From the NCBI RefSeq assembly GCF_019091455.1, contig NZ_JAGXJN010000008.1, positions 125,999 to 189,998 of the forward strand: a stretch of DNA of 64,000 bases, in the 5' to 3' direction. Each line of letters opens with the position of its first letter. Within the stretch, counting starts at the first letter, position 1. Shown one piece after another: positions 1-8,641 of this stretch. The notes under the pieces were generated by a model. That model did not search any database, was not told the origin of the DNA, and saw only the letters and a program-made list of their open reading frames with translations. Made by a program: the position numbers and the translations under genes. This DNA comes from Chitinophaga sp. GbtcB8 (GTDB lineage: Bacteria > Bacteroidota > Bacteroidia > Chitinophagales > Chitinophagaceae).

Positions 1-1092
1 GTTGTAGAGGATCTGTTCCAGCACATCGTAATACTTAGCTTCCCCATGCAGCAGGAACAGGCGGTAGTTCCAGTAAATGTTGCCAATGGAAGCGCAGGTT
101 TCATTATACGCGCTCATGTTGGGCAGCGCATAATCCGGTCCAAAACCTTCATGGCCGGCTTCTGCACCAATGCCGCCGGTAATGTAGATCTTATGATCTA
201 CCACATCATGCCAGATGGCATCTATTGCCTGCACATAACCTTTATCGCCGGTAAGCGCAGCCACATCTGCCATACCGCTATACATATAGGTGGCGCGCAC
301 AGCATGACCAACAGCACGGGTTTGCTCTGTAACGGGCGCCTGCGCCTGGTTGTATTCCGTACCATTCTTGCGGATGTCCAGGAAATATTTGGCCAGCTGC
401 AGGTAGCGTTTATCATGGGTTACACGGTACATTTTTACCAGGCCCATTTCTACGATCTGGTGGCCGGGATAATATTTTAAACCGCCTTCCACAAAATCAT
501 GATATACCAGGTTGGCATTTTTAATAGCAATATTCAGCAGGGTTTTTTTACCGGTGGCCAGGTAATGCGCGGTAGCAGCTTCATACAGGTGGCCGCAGTT
601 GTATAGCTCGTGGCTCAGGTCCGGATCTTTTTCCCAGCGTTTTTCTCCTGCCCAGGGATGCAGCTTTCCACTGTCTTTGGCAATAGTGCGGTTGGTGTAT
701 AAATAACCATCCGGCTCCTGTGCTTTGCCAATGTAATAGATCAGCGTATCCAGCTGTGCTTCCAGTTTTGGATCCGGGTAGGTTTGCAGCGAGTAGCTGG
801 CCCCTTCAATGATCTTATAAATGTCTGTATCATCAAAGGGATATTCTGTATTGAACTTTCCTTTTTTGAGCTTACCGGCTATCAGGAAATTGTCTACCCG
901 CCCGGTTTTGTAACACTGTTCCAGCGCAATGGGAATGGTTACTTTGTAATTACTAAGGATGCGCGGCGCCCAGAAATGGTCCGTTACTTTTACCGCGGTA
1001 AAAGGTACCGGCTGTATGGGATAGTCTTGCGCAAACAGCCTTGCTACGTGGAATGCGAGCATTATAACTGTCAGATATACAATTTTTTTCAT
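1..1092 (-). CDS. GH127 family beta-L-arabinofuranosidase, 3' end cut by window edge
   Basis: This is the N-terminal 364 residues of a secreted glycoside hydrolase of family GH127 (formerly DUF1680); the rest lies left of base 1. The family removes terminal beta-L-arabinofuranose from plant glycans using a zinc-bound cysteine nucleophile. Residues 1-21 form a signal peptide ending LFAQ, so the enzyme is exported, probably to the periplasm. The diagnostic stretch is visible: HEGFG gives the likely acid/base Glu315, and YNETCASIGN gives Glu331 and Cys333, the equivalents of two zinc ligands in HypBA1. The second cysteine pair, including the nucleophile, would lie beyond the window. The start is the ATG read from 1092, directly followed by the signal peptide. 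Family assignment is firm; exact substrate is inferred. Confidence 0.9.
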   Translation of the reverse strand, partial: MKKIVYLTVIMLAFHVARLFAQDYPIQPVPFTAVKVTDHFWAPRILSNYKVTIPIALEQCYKTGRVDNFLIAGKLKKGKFNTEYPFDDTDIYKIIEGASYSLQTYPDPKLEAQLDTLIYYIGKAQEPDGYLYTNRTIAKDSGKLHPWAGEKRWEKDPDLSHELYNCGHLYEAATAHYLATGKKTLLNIAIKNANLVYHDFVEGGLKYYPGHQIVEMGLVKMYRVTHDKRYLQLAKYFLDIRKNGTEYNQAQAPVTEQTRAVGHAVRATYMYSGMADVAALTGDKGYVQAIDAIWHDVVDHKIYITGGIGAEAGHEGFGPDYALPNMSAYNETCASIGNIYWNYRLFLLHGEAKYYDVLEQILYN

Positions 1093-1186
1093 GTCAGCAG
1101 TTTAAACCTGAGTATAATGGAATTATTGTAAATATAGGAGTATATAAGTTTGTTAAGTGGCAATATTTTAACCGGAGATCAACGGG

Positions 1187-1218
1187 AATTACGAATTGTC
1201 AATTACGGATTACGAATG
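1187..1218 (+). repeat. Fragment of AATTACG-family dispersed repeat
   Basis: It begins AATTACGAATTGTCAATTAC, the same 20 bases that open the full element at 20450, then continues GATTACGAATG. The rest of the element is absent. It lies between the divergent GH127 and bestrophin genes. Confidence 0.6.
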
Positions 1219-1718
1219 GGGCACTGCGAACAGGATATTGTTCACGGAAATTATTGCTACTGAGGTAATTATTTGCTGGGTTTGATGATCAAAAGCCGGG
1301 AACAACAGCATTGGAATGCCTATAAAAGCATTGCGGGGGCATGTAAGAAGGCCGTGTAAGGAGGGCATGTAGGTGATGTTAAAAGGATGATGAGGGGGGA
1401 ATAAAAGAAACGCAAAGAGAAGGTAAAGGAAAGGTAGGTTAAAACTCCGCACCAGAAAACAGACAAGGTCCAGCTCCATTGCTGCGGCAGGCCATTGCAG
1501 CCCCTGTTTAGGGATAAGAACCTTAACAAACAAAATGGAAAGCGCTCTTACAGCTTCAACACAGTTAAGCATGCCATTGCAGGCGTTGTATTAAATATTA
1601 AGGTGTAAAGGTATAAAGGGGTTAAGGCATAAAGTATAAAGGTATTAAGGTGTTAAAATTGTATTAAGTATAGCATTTTCAACCGGCAAAACTGGAAAGT
1701 CCCCAACCCCGCAGTGCG

Positions 1719-2057
1719 GCCGCAGGTCCGGATGCCGGCCCTTAGCCGGCGTGACACGGCCGGCGCTGCCCATGTACCTCCAACGCTCGTCCGCTTGATG
1801 CCGCCCAATAGCCGCACGCACAGGCGGGTACAGGCCGGAACCGGACCTGCAAAGCACGCCCGATTACACACTAACCAGGCAAGCCCCCACCCCGCAGGTC
1901 CGAATGCCGGCCCTTAGCCGGCGTGACACGTCTGGCGCTGCCCAAACACCTCCAACGCCCGTCCGCTTGATGCCGCCTGATAGCCGCATACCCGGGCGGG
2001 TACAGGCCGGAACCGGACCTGCAAAGCACACCAGGTCACACAGTAACCACACAAGCA
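1719..2057. repeat. Two tandem copies of a GC-rich 172-bp unit bounded by inverted repeats
   Basis: Positions 1722-1850 and 1894-2022 are near-identical 129-bp blocks repeated with an exact 172-bp period. The 43-bp spacer after each block is also partly conserved. Each block opens with GCAGGTCCG and closes with CGGACCTGC, which are reverse complements. A second GC-rich tract (GCCGGC near the left end, GGCCGG near the right) extends the inverted ends. Near the left end GCCGGC-CCTTA-GCCGGC can form its own hairpin. GC content is clearly above the flanks. It resembles a miniature inverted-repeat element or structured non-coding DNA. I do not recognise the family and see no associated transposase. 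Confidence 0.75.
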
Positions 2058-2188
2058 ACGAACAACCCGCAATTGAGGGCGCGGGAAGCTTTGCAGGTGA
2101 TTTTGCAGAACGGGGAGTTAGTAAGTGCTTCTCCACTAATTTGCTCATCTCCCCCTTATAGAGTAACTTTTAGGTATAATCGGAATTT

Positions 2189-3097
2189 ATGCTGTTGAAC
2201 GACCGGCTTTCGCTAACCCAGGTTTTCAGGCTTACCTGGCGGGTGGACTTAATGATCCTGGCATGCTGCACCATTGCATACCTTACAGATAATTACTGGC
2301 TGGAAATGCAGATCTCCATACCAATCAGCATTTCAACTGTGCTGGGTACAGCTATTGCCTTTTTCATCGGGTTTAACAACAACCAGGCCTATGACCGCTG
2401 GTGGGAGGCCCGCAAGGTCTGGGGGGAGCTGGTGAACGATTCCCGGTCCTGGGGCCGTTGTCTGCTGTATAACTGCGCTACAGAGGAAAATGAAGAAGCC
2501 CCGCACATTACCCGCCGCATGATATACCGGCAGCTGGCTTTCCTGTACGCGCTGAAATCATCCCTGAGAAAAACACCCGAGGACATATACTACGCCGGTT
2601 ACCTCAGCGAAACAGAGGCGGAGCGCGTAAAAATGCAAAGCAACATTCCTAATGCCATTTTAAGCCTGCAGGCAGAAGACCTGCAGCTGCTCACCCGCCA
2701 GGGCGTAATAGACGGTTTCCGTTTCCGCGAGCTGAACGCTTTGCTGATCAGGCATTGCGATAGCATGGGAAAATCAGAAAGAATAAAAAATACCGTATTC
2801 CCGCCCAGCTATTTATTTTTTACGCGTGTATTTATCTGGTTCTATGTGGTGCTGAATACATTGATGATGAGTGAAAGCATAGGCGCATGGTCTATATTAT
2901 TTGGTTGGGCATTCGGGTTTGTATTTCATGTAACACACCAGAACGGCATCAGCATCATGAACCCTTTTGGCGCTACAATGATGGCTGTTCCGCTGGATAG
3001 CATAAGCCGCACCATTGAAATTAATTTACTGGAAATGCTGGGCCATGATAATATACCATCTCCCATACAACCAACAGACCAGCAAATACTTTTGTAA
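2189..3097 (+). CDS. Bestrophin-like (UPF0187) anion channel
   Basis: A 302-residue inner-membrane protein of the bestrophin/UPF0187 family, whose members form pentameric chloride or other small-ion channels. Hydrophobic segments appear near residues 20-75 (IAYLTDNYWLEM, LGTAIAFFIGF) and 205-250. The family signature FFIGFNNNQAYDRWWEARKV follows the first hairpin, and the C-terminal domain shows the usual NPFG and PLDSISRTIE pattern. Length is normal. The glucosidase gene starts 23 bases downstream, so the two are probably co-transcribed. The transported ion cannot be told from sequence. Confidence 0.85.
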   Translation: MLLNDRLSLTQVFRLTWRVDLMILACCTIAYLTDNYWLEMQISIPISISTVLGTAIAFFIGFNNNQAYDRWWEARKVWGELVNDSRSWGRCLLYNCATEENEEAPHITRRMIYRQLAFLYALKSSLRKTPEDIYYAGYLSETEAERVKMQSNIPNAILSLQAEDLQLLTRQGVIDGFRFRELNALLIRHCDSMGKSERIKNTVFPPSYLFFTRVFIWFYVVLNTLMMSESIGAWSILFGWAFGFVFHVTHQNGISIMNPFGATMMAVPLDSISRTIEINLLEMLGHDNIPSPIQPTDQQILL

Positions 3098-3120
3098 CGG
3101 ATCCATAAACAACAGATGAA

Positions 3121-5727
3121 ATGAATAAGGAACAAGCAAGGCTGCAGCACAAAGAATGGAAAAAATGGGGCCCGTATGTAACAGACCGGCAGTGGGGAAC
3201 CGTACGGGAAGATTACAGCGCCGATGGTAATGCCTGGAATTACACCACGCACGATATGGCGCGCAGTAAAGCCTACCGCTGGGGAGAAGAAGGTATTGCC
3301 GGCATTTGCGATGACCAGCAGCTGCTCTGTTTTGCCATCGCGCTGTGGAACAAAAAAGACCCCATCATTAAAGAAAGATATTTTGGATTAAACGGACATG
3401 AAGGTAACCATGCGGAGGATGTAAAGGAGCTGTATTACTACCTGGATAATACGCCCACGCACGCTTACATGAAAATGCTGTATAAGTACCCGCAGCAGGC
3501 ATTTCCCTATACACAGCTGCTGGAAGAGAACCGCCGCCGTGGCAAACAGGACCCGGAGTATGAAATAATTGATACCGGCATTTTTGATAACGATGAATAC
3601 TTTGATGTATTTGTGGAATATGCCAAAGCAGCGCCGGAAGACCTGCTTATAAAGATCACCGTACATAACCGCGCAAAAAATGCTGCGCACCTGCATATCT
3701 TACCCACACTGTGGTTCCGCAATACCTGGGACTGGGCGCCGGATAAAAGCCAGCCACTGCTGTCCGGCAACGGGGCAGATGTAATAGACATTGCCCATAA
3801 AGACCTGGGCTATTACCAGCTGTATTGCGAAGATGCAGGGGAAATATTATTCACCGATAATGAAACCAATTTTCCGCGTCTGTATAACTACCAGGATGGG
3901 AAACGTTTTTATAAAGATGGGATCAATGATTACCTGGTGCACGGCCATGCGGCTGCGGTAAATAATACCCGGCAGGGCACTAAAGCAGCCGCCAATTACG
4001 AGGTGACCATTGAAGGCGGCGGCGCTGTCAGCATCCGTTTGCGGTTAATGAAAGGAACGGAGTCACACCCTTTTGCGGATTTTGATGCCCTGTTCAGCAC
4101 CCGCCTGCAGGAAGCCGATGAATTTTACAGCACGCTGCAAAAAAAGCTCAGCTCAGATGATGAGAAGATGGTGCAGCGCCAGGCCTTTGCCGGTATGTTG
4201 TGGAATAAACAGTTCTACTATTACTATGTAGCCCAATGGCTCAAAGGCGATCCCTCACAACCCACGCCGCCTGCGGAGCGGCTGAATGGCCGTAATAAAG
4301 AGTGGCAGCACCTGAATAATGAAGATATTATTTCCCTGCCGGATGAATGGGAATACCCCTTGTTTGCCGCCCGGGACCTGGCTTTCCCTTGCATACCCCT
4401 GGCTATGATAGATAGCGGGTTTGCCAAAGATCAACTCAGCCTGCTTACCCGCGAATGGTATATGCATCCCAGCGGGGAGCTGCCTGCTTATGAGTGGGCT
4501 TTTGGAGATGTGAACCCGCCGGTGCATGCCTGGGCCGCCTACCGTGTGTTTCAGCTGGACCGGGAATATAACGATGGTAAAGAGGATATCTCATTCCTGG
4601 AATCAATTTTCCATAAGCTGCTGCTCAATTTTACCTGGGGGAAAAACCGAAAGGAGGCCAATGACAACATAATTTTTGAAGGCGGTTTTTTAGGCCGGGA
4701 AAAATTTGGGGGGTTTGACCGTACCGCCCCCCGCCCCCCCGGCGGTTATATTGAGCAGGCAGATGGCACCAGCTGGATGGCCATGTATTGTTTGAATATG
4801 CTGCGCATATCGCTGGAGCTGGCCAAACATAATAAGGTGTATGCAGATATGGCTACCAAGTTCTTTGAGCACTTCCTGTACATAGCAGGCGCTATTAGCA
4901 GTATTGGGGAGGAAGCCAGCGGGGAAGGCCTGTGGGATGAGGAAGATGGATTTTATTACGACCAGCTGCGTTTTACCAACGACGGGGTTCAGAAAATGAA
5001 GGTACGCAGCATGGTGGGCCTTATACCCCTGTTTGCCGTGGCCGTGCTGGATGAAGAGATCTTTGCCACGCAGCCGGAATTTACAGAGCGCCTAAAGTGG
5101 TTCCTGAGCTTCCGGCCGGACCTGGCTGGCCTGGTAAGCCGCTGGTATGAGAAGGGCAGCGGGGAAAAACATTTACTAAGCCTGCTGCGGGGGCACCGTA
5201 TGAAACGCATCTTGCGCCGTATGCTGGATGAAACGGAGTTCCTGAGCGATTATGGCATACGCTCCCTCAGTAAGCATCACGAACAGCACCCCTACGAGTT
5301 CTGGCTGGATGGCAACCAGTTTACCGTAGCCTATGCCCCGGGAGAAAGCACTACCGGCATGTTTGGCGGTAACAGTAACTGGCGTGGGCCGGTATGGATG
5401 CCGGTGAATTTCCTGATCATTGAAAGCCTGAAACATTTTCACCATTATTACGGGGATGATTTCCGGGTGGAGTACCCTACCCACAGCGGCAATTATTTAT
5501 GCCTGAAGGAAATAGCAGTGGAGCTAAGCAAGCGCCTGGTGCGGCTGTTCCTGCGTGATGAGCATGGCCGGCGCCCGGCTATGGGAGCTAATGACAAAAT
5601 GCAGTTTGATCCTCACTTCCGGGATTACCTGCTCTTTTACGAATATTTTCATGGGGATAATGGGCGTGGTGCAGGCGCTGAACACCAGACCGGGTGGACC
5701 GGCCTGGTGGTAAAGCTGTTATCTTAA
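3121..5727 (+). CDS. GH63-like glucosidase (MGH1-type glycoside hydrolase)
   Basis: An 868-residue protein matching bacterial glucosidases related to family GH63, which includes mannosyl-oligosaccharide glucosidase. The family hydrolyses alpha-glucosides with an (alpha/alpha)6-barrel catalytic domain. Typical segments are seen: NGHEGNHAEDVKELYYYLD and LPTLWFRNTWDW in the N-terminal half, then DGTSWMAMYCLNML, GGNSNWRGPVWMPVNFLI and EHQTGWTGLV in the catalytic half. There is no signal peptide, so it should be cytoplasmic, perhaps acting on trehalose-, glucosylglycerate- or glycogen-type substrates (inference). It follows the bestrophin gene closely and is convergent with the AraC gene, with one base between the stops. 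Confidence 0.85.
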   Translation: MNKEQARLQHKEWKKWGPYVTDRQWGTVREDYSADGNAWNYTTHDMARSKAYRWGEEGIAGICDDQQLLCFAIALWNKKDPIIKERYFGLNGHEGNHAEDVKELYYYLDNTPTHAYMKMLYKYPQQAFPYTQLLEENRRRGKQDPEYEIIDTGIFDNDEYFDVFVEYAKAAPEDLLIKITVHNRAKNAAHLHILPTLWFRNTWDWAPDKSQPLLSGNGADVIDIAHKDLGYYQLYCEDAGEILFTDNETNFPRLYNYQDGKRFYKDGINDYLVHGHAAAVNNTRQGTKAAANYEVTIEGGGAVSIRLRLMKGTESHPFADFDALFSTRLQEADEFYSTLQKKLSSDDEKMVQRQAFAGMLWNKQFYYYYVAQWLKGDPSQPTPPAERLNGRNKEWQHLNNEDIISLPDEWEYPLFAARDLAFPCIPLAMIDSGFAKDQLSLLTREWYMHPSGELPAYEWAFGDVNPPVHAWAAYRVFQLDREYNDGKEDISFLESIFHKLLLNFTWGKNRKEANDNIIFEGGFLGREKFGGFDRTAPRPPGGYIEQADGTSWMAMYCLNMLRISLELAKHNKVYADMATKFFEHFLYIAGAISSIGEEASGEGLWDEEDGFYYDQLRFTNDGVQKMKVRSMVGLIPLFAVAVLDEEIFATQPEFTERLKWFLSFRPDLAGLVSRWYEKGSGEKHLLSLLRGHRMKRILRRMLDETEFLSDYGIRSLSKHHEQHPYEFWLDGNQFTVAYAPGESTTGMFGGNSNWRGPVWMPVNFLIIESLKHFHHYYGDDFRVEYPTHSGNYLCLKEIAVELSKRLVRLFLRDEHGRRPAMGANDKMQFDPHFRDYLLFYEYFHGDNGRGAGAEHQTGWTGLVVKLLS

Positions 5728-5728
5728 A

Positions 5729-6742
5729 CTATTGCGCATTACGGATGGCAATAGGATCATATCCATAATACTTTTCAAACTCCACGGTAAGTGCCAGCCG
5801 GTTACGGTAACCGGTGCGGTAGGCTATGCTATTCAGGCTGGACCGGGTTTGCAGCAGCAGGTCATAGGCCGTCATCATTCTTTGCTGCAGAATAAAATCA
5901 TCTGCCGGCGTGGCAAACACCTGTTCAAAGGCTGTACGCAGCAAAACCTCCGGGATATTGAACCGCACGGCCAGCTCTTTGCTGGTGAACCTTTCGGGTA
6001 TATGCGTTTTAATATACTCCAGCACGCGGTGCATGAGCGCTATCTGCGAATCCGGCAGGTGCGCGGGCTCCTGTAAGGATTGCGCATACTGTATGGCAAA
6101 ATTCTGGTAAAGATCCACACAGCAGCGGTACAGGTAACATTCCGCCTGCATGCCCACATACCGGCAGGATAATAACTTGCTCAGTAATAAAGAGCCTACG
6201 AAATTGATCTGGTACGGCTGCTTGTTCACCGGTCCGTTTAAGTGTTCCGTGGACTCTAAGGTAAGTGGTTGCAGGGCCGGGAATTTGGCTACCAGCGCAG
6301 GCAGCATAGCCGGTTTTACATTAATGTGAAAGCTGGTGATCCGCTGGCCAACATCCAGTGCAGCGGTATGGAAATCCGCATGCAGGCTAAAGAGGTTCAC
6401 CTCCTTTTCACTTAGCCGGAAAGGTCCCATGTGGTCGATCATGGCATGGATGGTATCATCGTGCATGTAGTGCAATGCCAGGATATGCTGGCTGGTGTAG
6501 GGCCGCAGGATAAAGTACTGACGGGCAAAGATATCATGACCGAATATGGAGAACTCGCCTACTTTAATGTGTTGGGTTAACATATCACAATCATCATCGC
6601 GGTAGAAATAAGCGCCGGCATAAGGCATGATCAGCTGCAGGTATTCATCGGGAATATTTTCTGCAGCGGTGTAATTGTGTGTGTCTTCCCGCTCAATGAG
6701 CAGCCATTTTTCAGCGGGTTTGTTGAATGCATGTTTTTCCAT
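5729..6742 (-). CDS. AraC-family transcriptional regulator
   Basis: A 337-residue regulator. The last 100 residues form the AraC two-helix-turn-helix DNA-binding domain (FTSKELAVRFNIPEVLLRTAF, then NSIAYRTGYRNRLALTVEFEKYYGYDP). The N-terminal 230 residues are a sensor-like region with no recognised ligand. The gene is monocistronic and convergent with the glucosidase gene. Its targets cannot be inferred from context; the upstream spacer (6743-7457) may hold its own promoter. Confidence 0.85.
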   Translation of the reverse strand: MEKHAFNKPAEKWLLIEREDTHNYTAAENIPDEYLQLIMPYAGAYFYRDDDCDMLTQHIKVGEFSIFGHDIFARQYFILRPYTSQHILALHYMHDDTIHAMIDHMGPFRLSEKEVNLFSLHADFHTAALDVGQRITSFHINVKPAMLPALVAKFPALQPLTLESTEHLNGPVNKQPYQINFVGSLLLSKLLSCRYVGMQAECYLYRCCVDLYQNFAIQYAQSLQEPAHLPDSQIALMHRVLEYIKTHIPERFTSKELAVRFNIPEVLLRTAFEQVFATPADDFILQQRMMTAYDLLLQTRSSLNSIAYRTGYRNRLALTVEFEKYYGYDPIAIRNAQ

Positions 6743-7457
6743 GGAAAAAGGTGTTTAAACAAATTAATTGGATGTTGTAACACGGAACCATTTCTGCCTG
6801 CAGGTTTAAGCTACGTCAGGAAATAGGAGTGATAGCCTTTGCACCGGCTGTTCTGAGGAGTTGGCGCTAAGGTTATCAGAAGCTATTTAGCTGTTTCACA
6901 TGGGAACAAACAATCAATCAGACGCTATTATTCTGTTAATATACGTAGCATACCGAAAAGGAGATTTTAAAGATCTTATTCCTGACAAAAAAATTATACA
7001 ACCTGCCGTATCCGGGTTGGACGCGGACAGGAGGGAGGGAAAAGCATGGCGATGGAAAATGGTGTTGTTACAAGGGAAAAGCGTTCCACCTGGAAAGGTA
7101 GAACATGCTATATGTTCAAATAACCATAAAGACACCATATAGGTAGTGAACCTAGTTGAGTGTGATAGAAAGTTTGTTAAACGTATTTTATCTCAAAACT
7201 TTTACCGGAGCAGTACCCATCCCTTCAGCGTGATGGGTGCCTGCCACCGGTGGGAACAACGGAACCAGGCGTGAGTCGCCTATATATATATAACGAAAGC
7301 TAATGGTTCTCTCTGCGTGCGTTACCGGCATTGATATGAAAAACAGTGCATATGTGATACCGTACTTCGTTTATAAAATTCCTTAGAAATGGAGAATTAT
7401 CGCTTATCCGGGTAGTACTTTCTTCGCATCATTTCCGGACAATCTCACTGGATAATT
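6743..7457. other. Non-coding spacer between two AraC genes
   Basis: No gene is supported. A short open frame (6900-7142, plus) has no recognisable domain, ribosome-binding site or homologue that I know. The spacer contains a compound hairpin at 7204-7251, a smaller one (AGGCG-TGAGT-CGCCT, 7267-7281), and a TATATATATATA run just after. Promoters for the left AraC gene are expected near 6743-6850 but are not obvious. Confidence 0.5.
7204..7251. other. Long compound hairpin, possible structured RNA or element end
   Basis: Three stacked stems pair in register: ACCGG with CCGGT, GCAG with CTGC, and ACCCATC with GATGGGT, around a 10-base loop. That gives 16 base pairs with one- or two-base bulges. 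There is no T-run, so it is not a standard terminator. It does not fit a riboswitch consensus I can verify. Direction is unknown. Confidence 0.45.
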
Positions 7458-8435
7458 TTATCGCATATTGCGTAGTGCCTGCGGGGGAATGCCATGGTGT
7501 TTTTTAAATGCACGGTTAAAATTGCTGATCTCTGTATAGCCCAGATCATAAGCAATATCCGACAGGTTCTGCTCTGTTGTAGTGATCAGGTAATAGGCCC
7601 GCGCCATGCATTGCTTATGCACAAAAGCCGGCAGGCTTATTTTAAACAGGCGCTGGAAATGGCGGCTTAATGTTTTTTCATGCATGTGATTCATAAGCGC
7701 CAGCCTGGCCAGTGTATGGTGAATATGCGGATTGGCTTTTACCATTTCCCATATTTTCACCAGCAGCTCCTTATTGGGTATATCGGGTAAGCCATCCAGG
7801 TGATCCTGTTCCTTCAGCACTTTGCCATACTGGGTCAGTATTTTAAGAATGCCGGTTTTAAATTCCATCAGCAGGATGCCGCCGGTTTCCTGGCTATGGC
7901 GCATAGCATGTAAGGTTTCATACACGTTATAATCTATGAGCGCAGGTAACATCAGCTTGCCTTCATTACTAACCGTCATTACACGGTTCATGAGCTCTGC
8001 TATCTCCTCATTGCTTTCTGCCATTTCTTCCAGCCAGGTATATTCCAGCTCCATGTGTAAAGATTCTGCAGGCCCGGCTTCAAACCACGCCTCATTAATG
8101 CTGGTAGGCAGGTATATTAAGTTATAACGCTGCGGCTCCAGTGCTACACGTCCAAAACCCTGCACCTCTGCATACACACTGCCTTCCAGCATATGACGTA
8201 ATGCAATGGTAGGCTCGTTTACAGCAAAGAACAGGTTCACCGGCTGGGTTATCATAAACCGGTAAATATAAATGCGGTAATGTTTGTGCAAAAAGGTTTG
8301 GGTCAGAATAGTGCCAAACTTATATTGCCGGTATTGCCTGGTGCCCCAGGGCACCAGGTAGGGGTGAAGATGATCTGGGATAACTATCTCTTGACCCGGA
8401 TCTTTAATTTGATCAGGCGCAATCAAAACGTTCAT
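7458..8435 (-). CDS. AraC-family transcriptional regulator
   Basis: A 325-residue protein with a C-terminal AraC-type DNA-binding domain (about residues 225-325; LARLALMNHMHEKTLSRHFQ and LSDIAYDLGYTEISNFNRAF). The N-terminal half resembles a cupin-like sensor but no ligand is evident. The gene reads leftward. The 206-base spacer upstream (8436-8641) is AT-rich and should carry its promoter. Such stand-alone regulators are common in Chitinophaga-type genomes, and the target genes are unknown. Confidence 0.85.
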   Translation of the reverse strand: MNVLIAPDQIKDPGQEIVIPDHLHPYLVPWGTRQYRQYKFGTILTQTFLHKHYRIYIYRFMITQPVNLFFAVNEPTIALRHMLEGSVYAEVQGFGRVALEPQRYNLIYLPTSINEAWFEAGPAESLHMELEYTWLEEMAESNEEIAELMNRVMTVSNEGKLMLPALIDYNVYETLHAMRHSQETGGILLMEFKTGILKILTQYGKVLKEQDHLDGLPDIPNKELLVKIWEMVKANPHIHHTLARLALMNHMHEKTLSRHFQRLFKISLPAFVHKQCMARAYYLITTTEQNLSDIAYDLGYTEISNFNRAFKKHHGIPPQALRNMR

Positions 8436-8641
8436 TACGTGATGTGGTTGTTATAGATTAGGTTGACTAGAATAACTCACTAAGCAGGTTTATACTAACG
8501 TTAATGGGTCCGCTCATACATGGAATTAAACTTCCGATACGTTCGGTTAATGGACGCATTGTTAAAGCAATATTAACTAAAAACTGTTGAATTAGGCCGC
8601 AGTACTATTAAATAGCTATAATGGACAAAGTAGTGTATGCG

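Larger units (their letters stand above)
1093..2188. other. Long non-coding spacer with repeats
   Basis: No convincing gene lies here. From left to right it holds an AATTACG-type repeat fragment (1187-1218), a purine-rich stretch (about 1330-1480), a low-complexity run of AAGGTATAAAGG-like words (about 1596-1660), then a GC-rich tandem element (1719-2057). Open frames in the GC-rich part occur on both strands and mirror the repeat, so I do not call them genes. The last 130 bases should contain the promoter of the bestrophin gene, but I see no clear -7/-33 pair. Confidence 0.6.

Noticed and set aside
1714..2161. Short open frames on both strands in the GC-rich tandem element
   Set aside because: They exist only because the GC-rich repeat lacks stop codons; both strands mirror each other and no family is recognised.
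6900..7142. An 80-codon plus-strand frame between two AraC genes
   Set aside because: No domain, no ribosome-binding site and no clear promoter; its opposite strand also has an open frame of similar length.
7204..7251. A riboswitch such as cobalamin or TPP
   Set aside because: I could not fit the conserved core of any of these classes, so I report only the hairpin.
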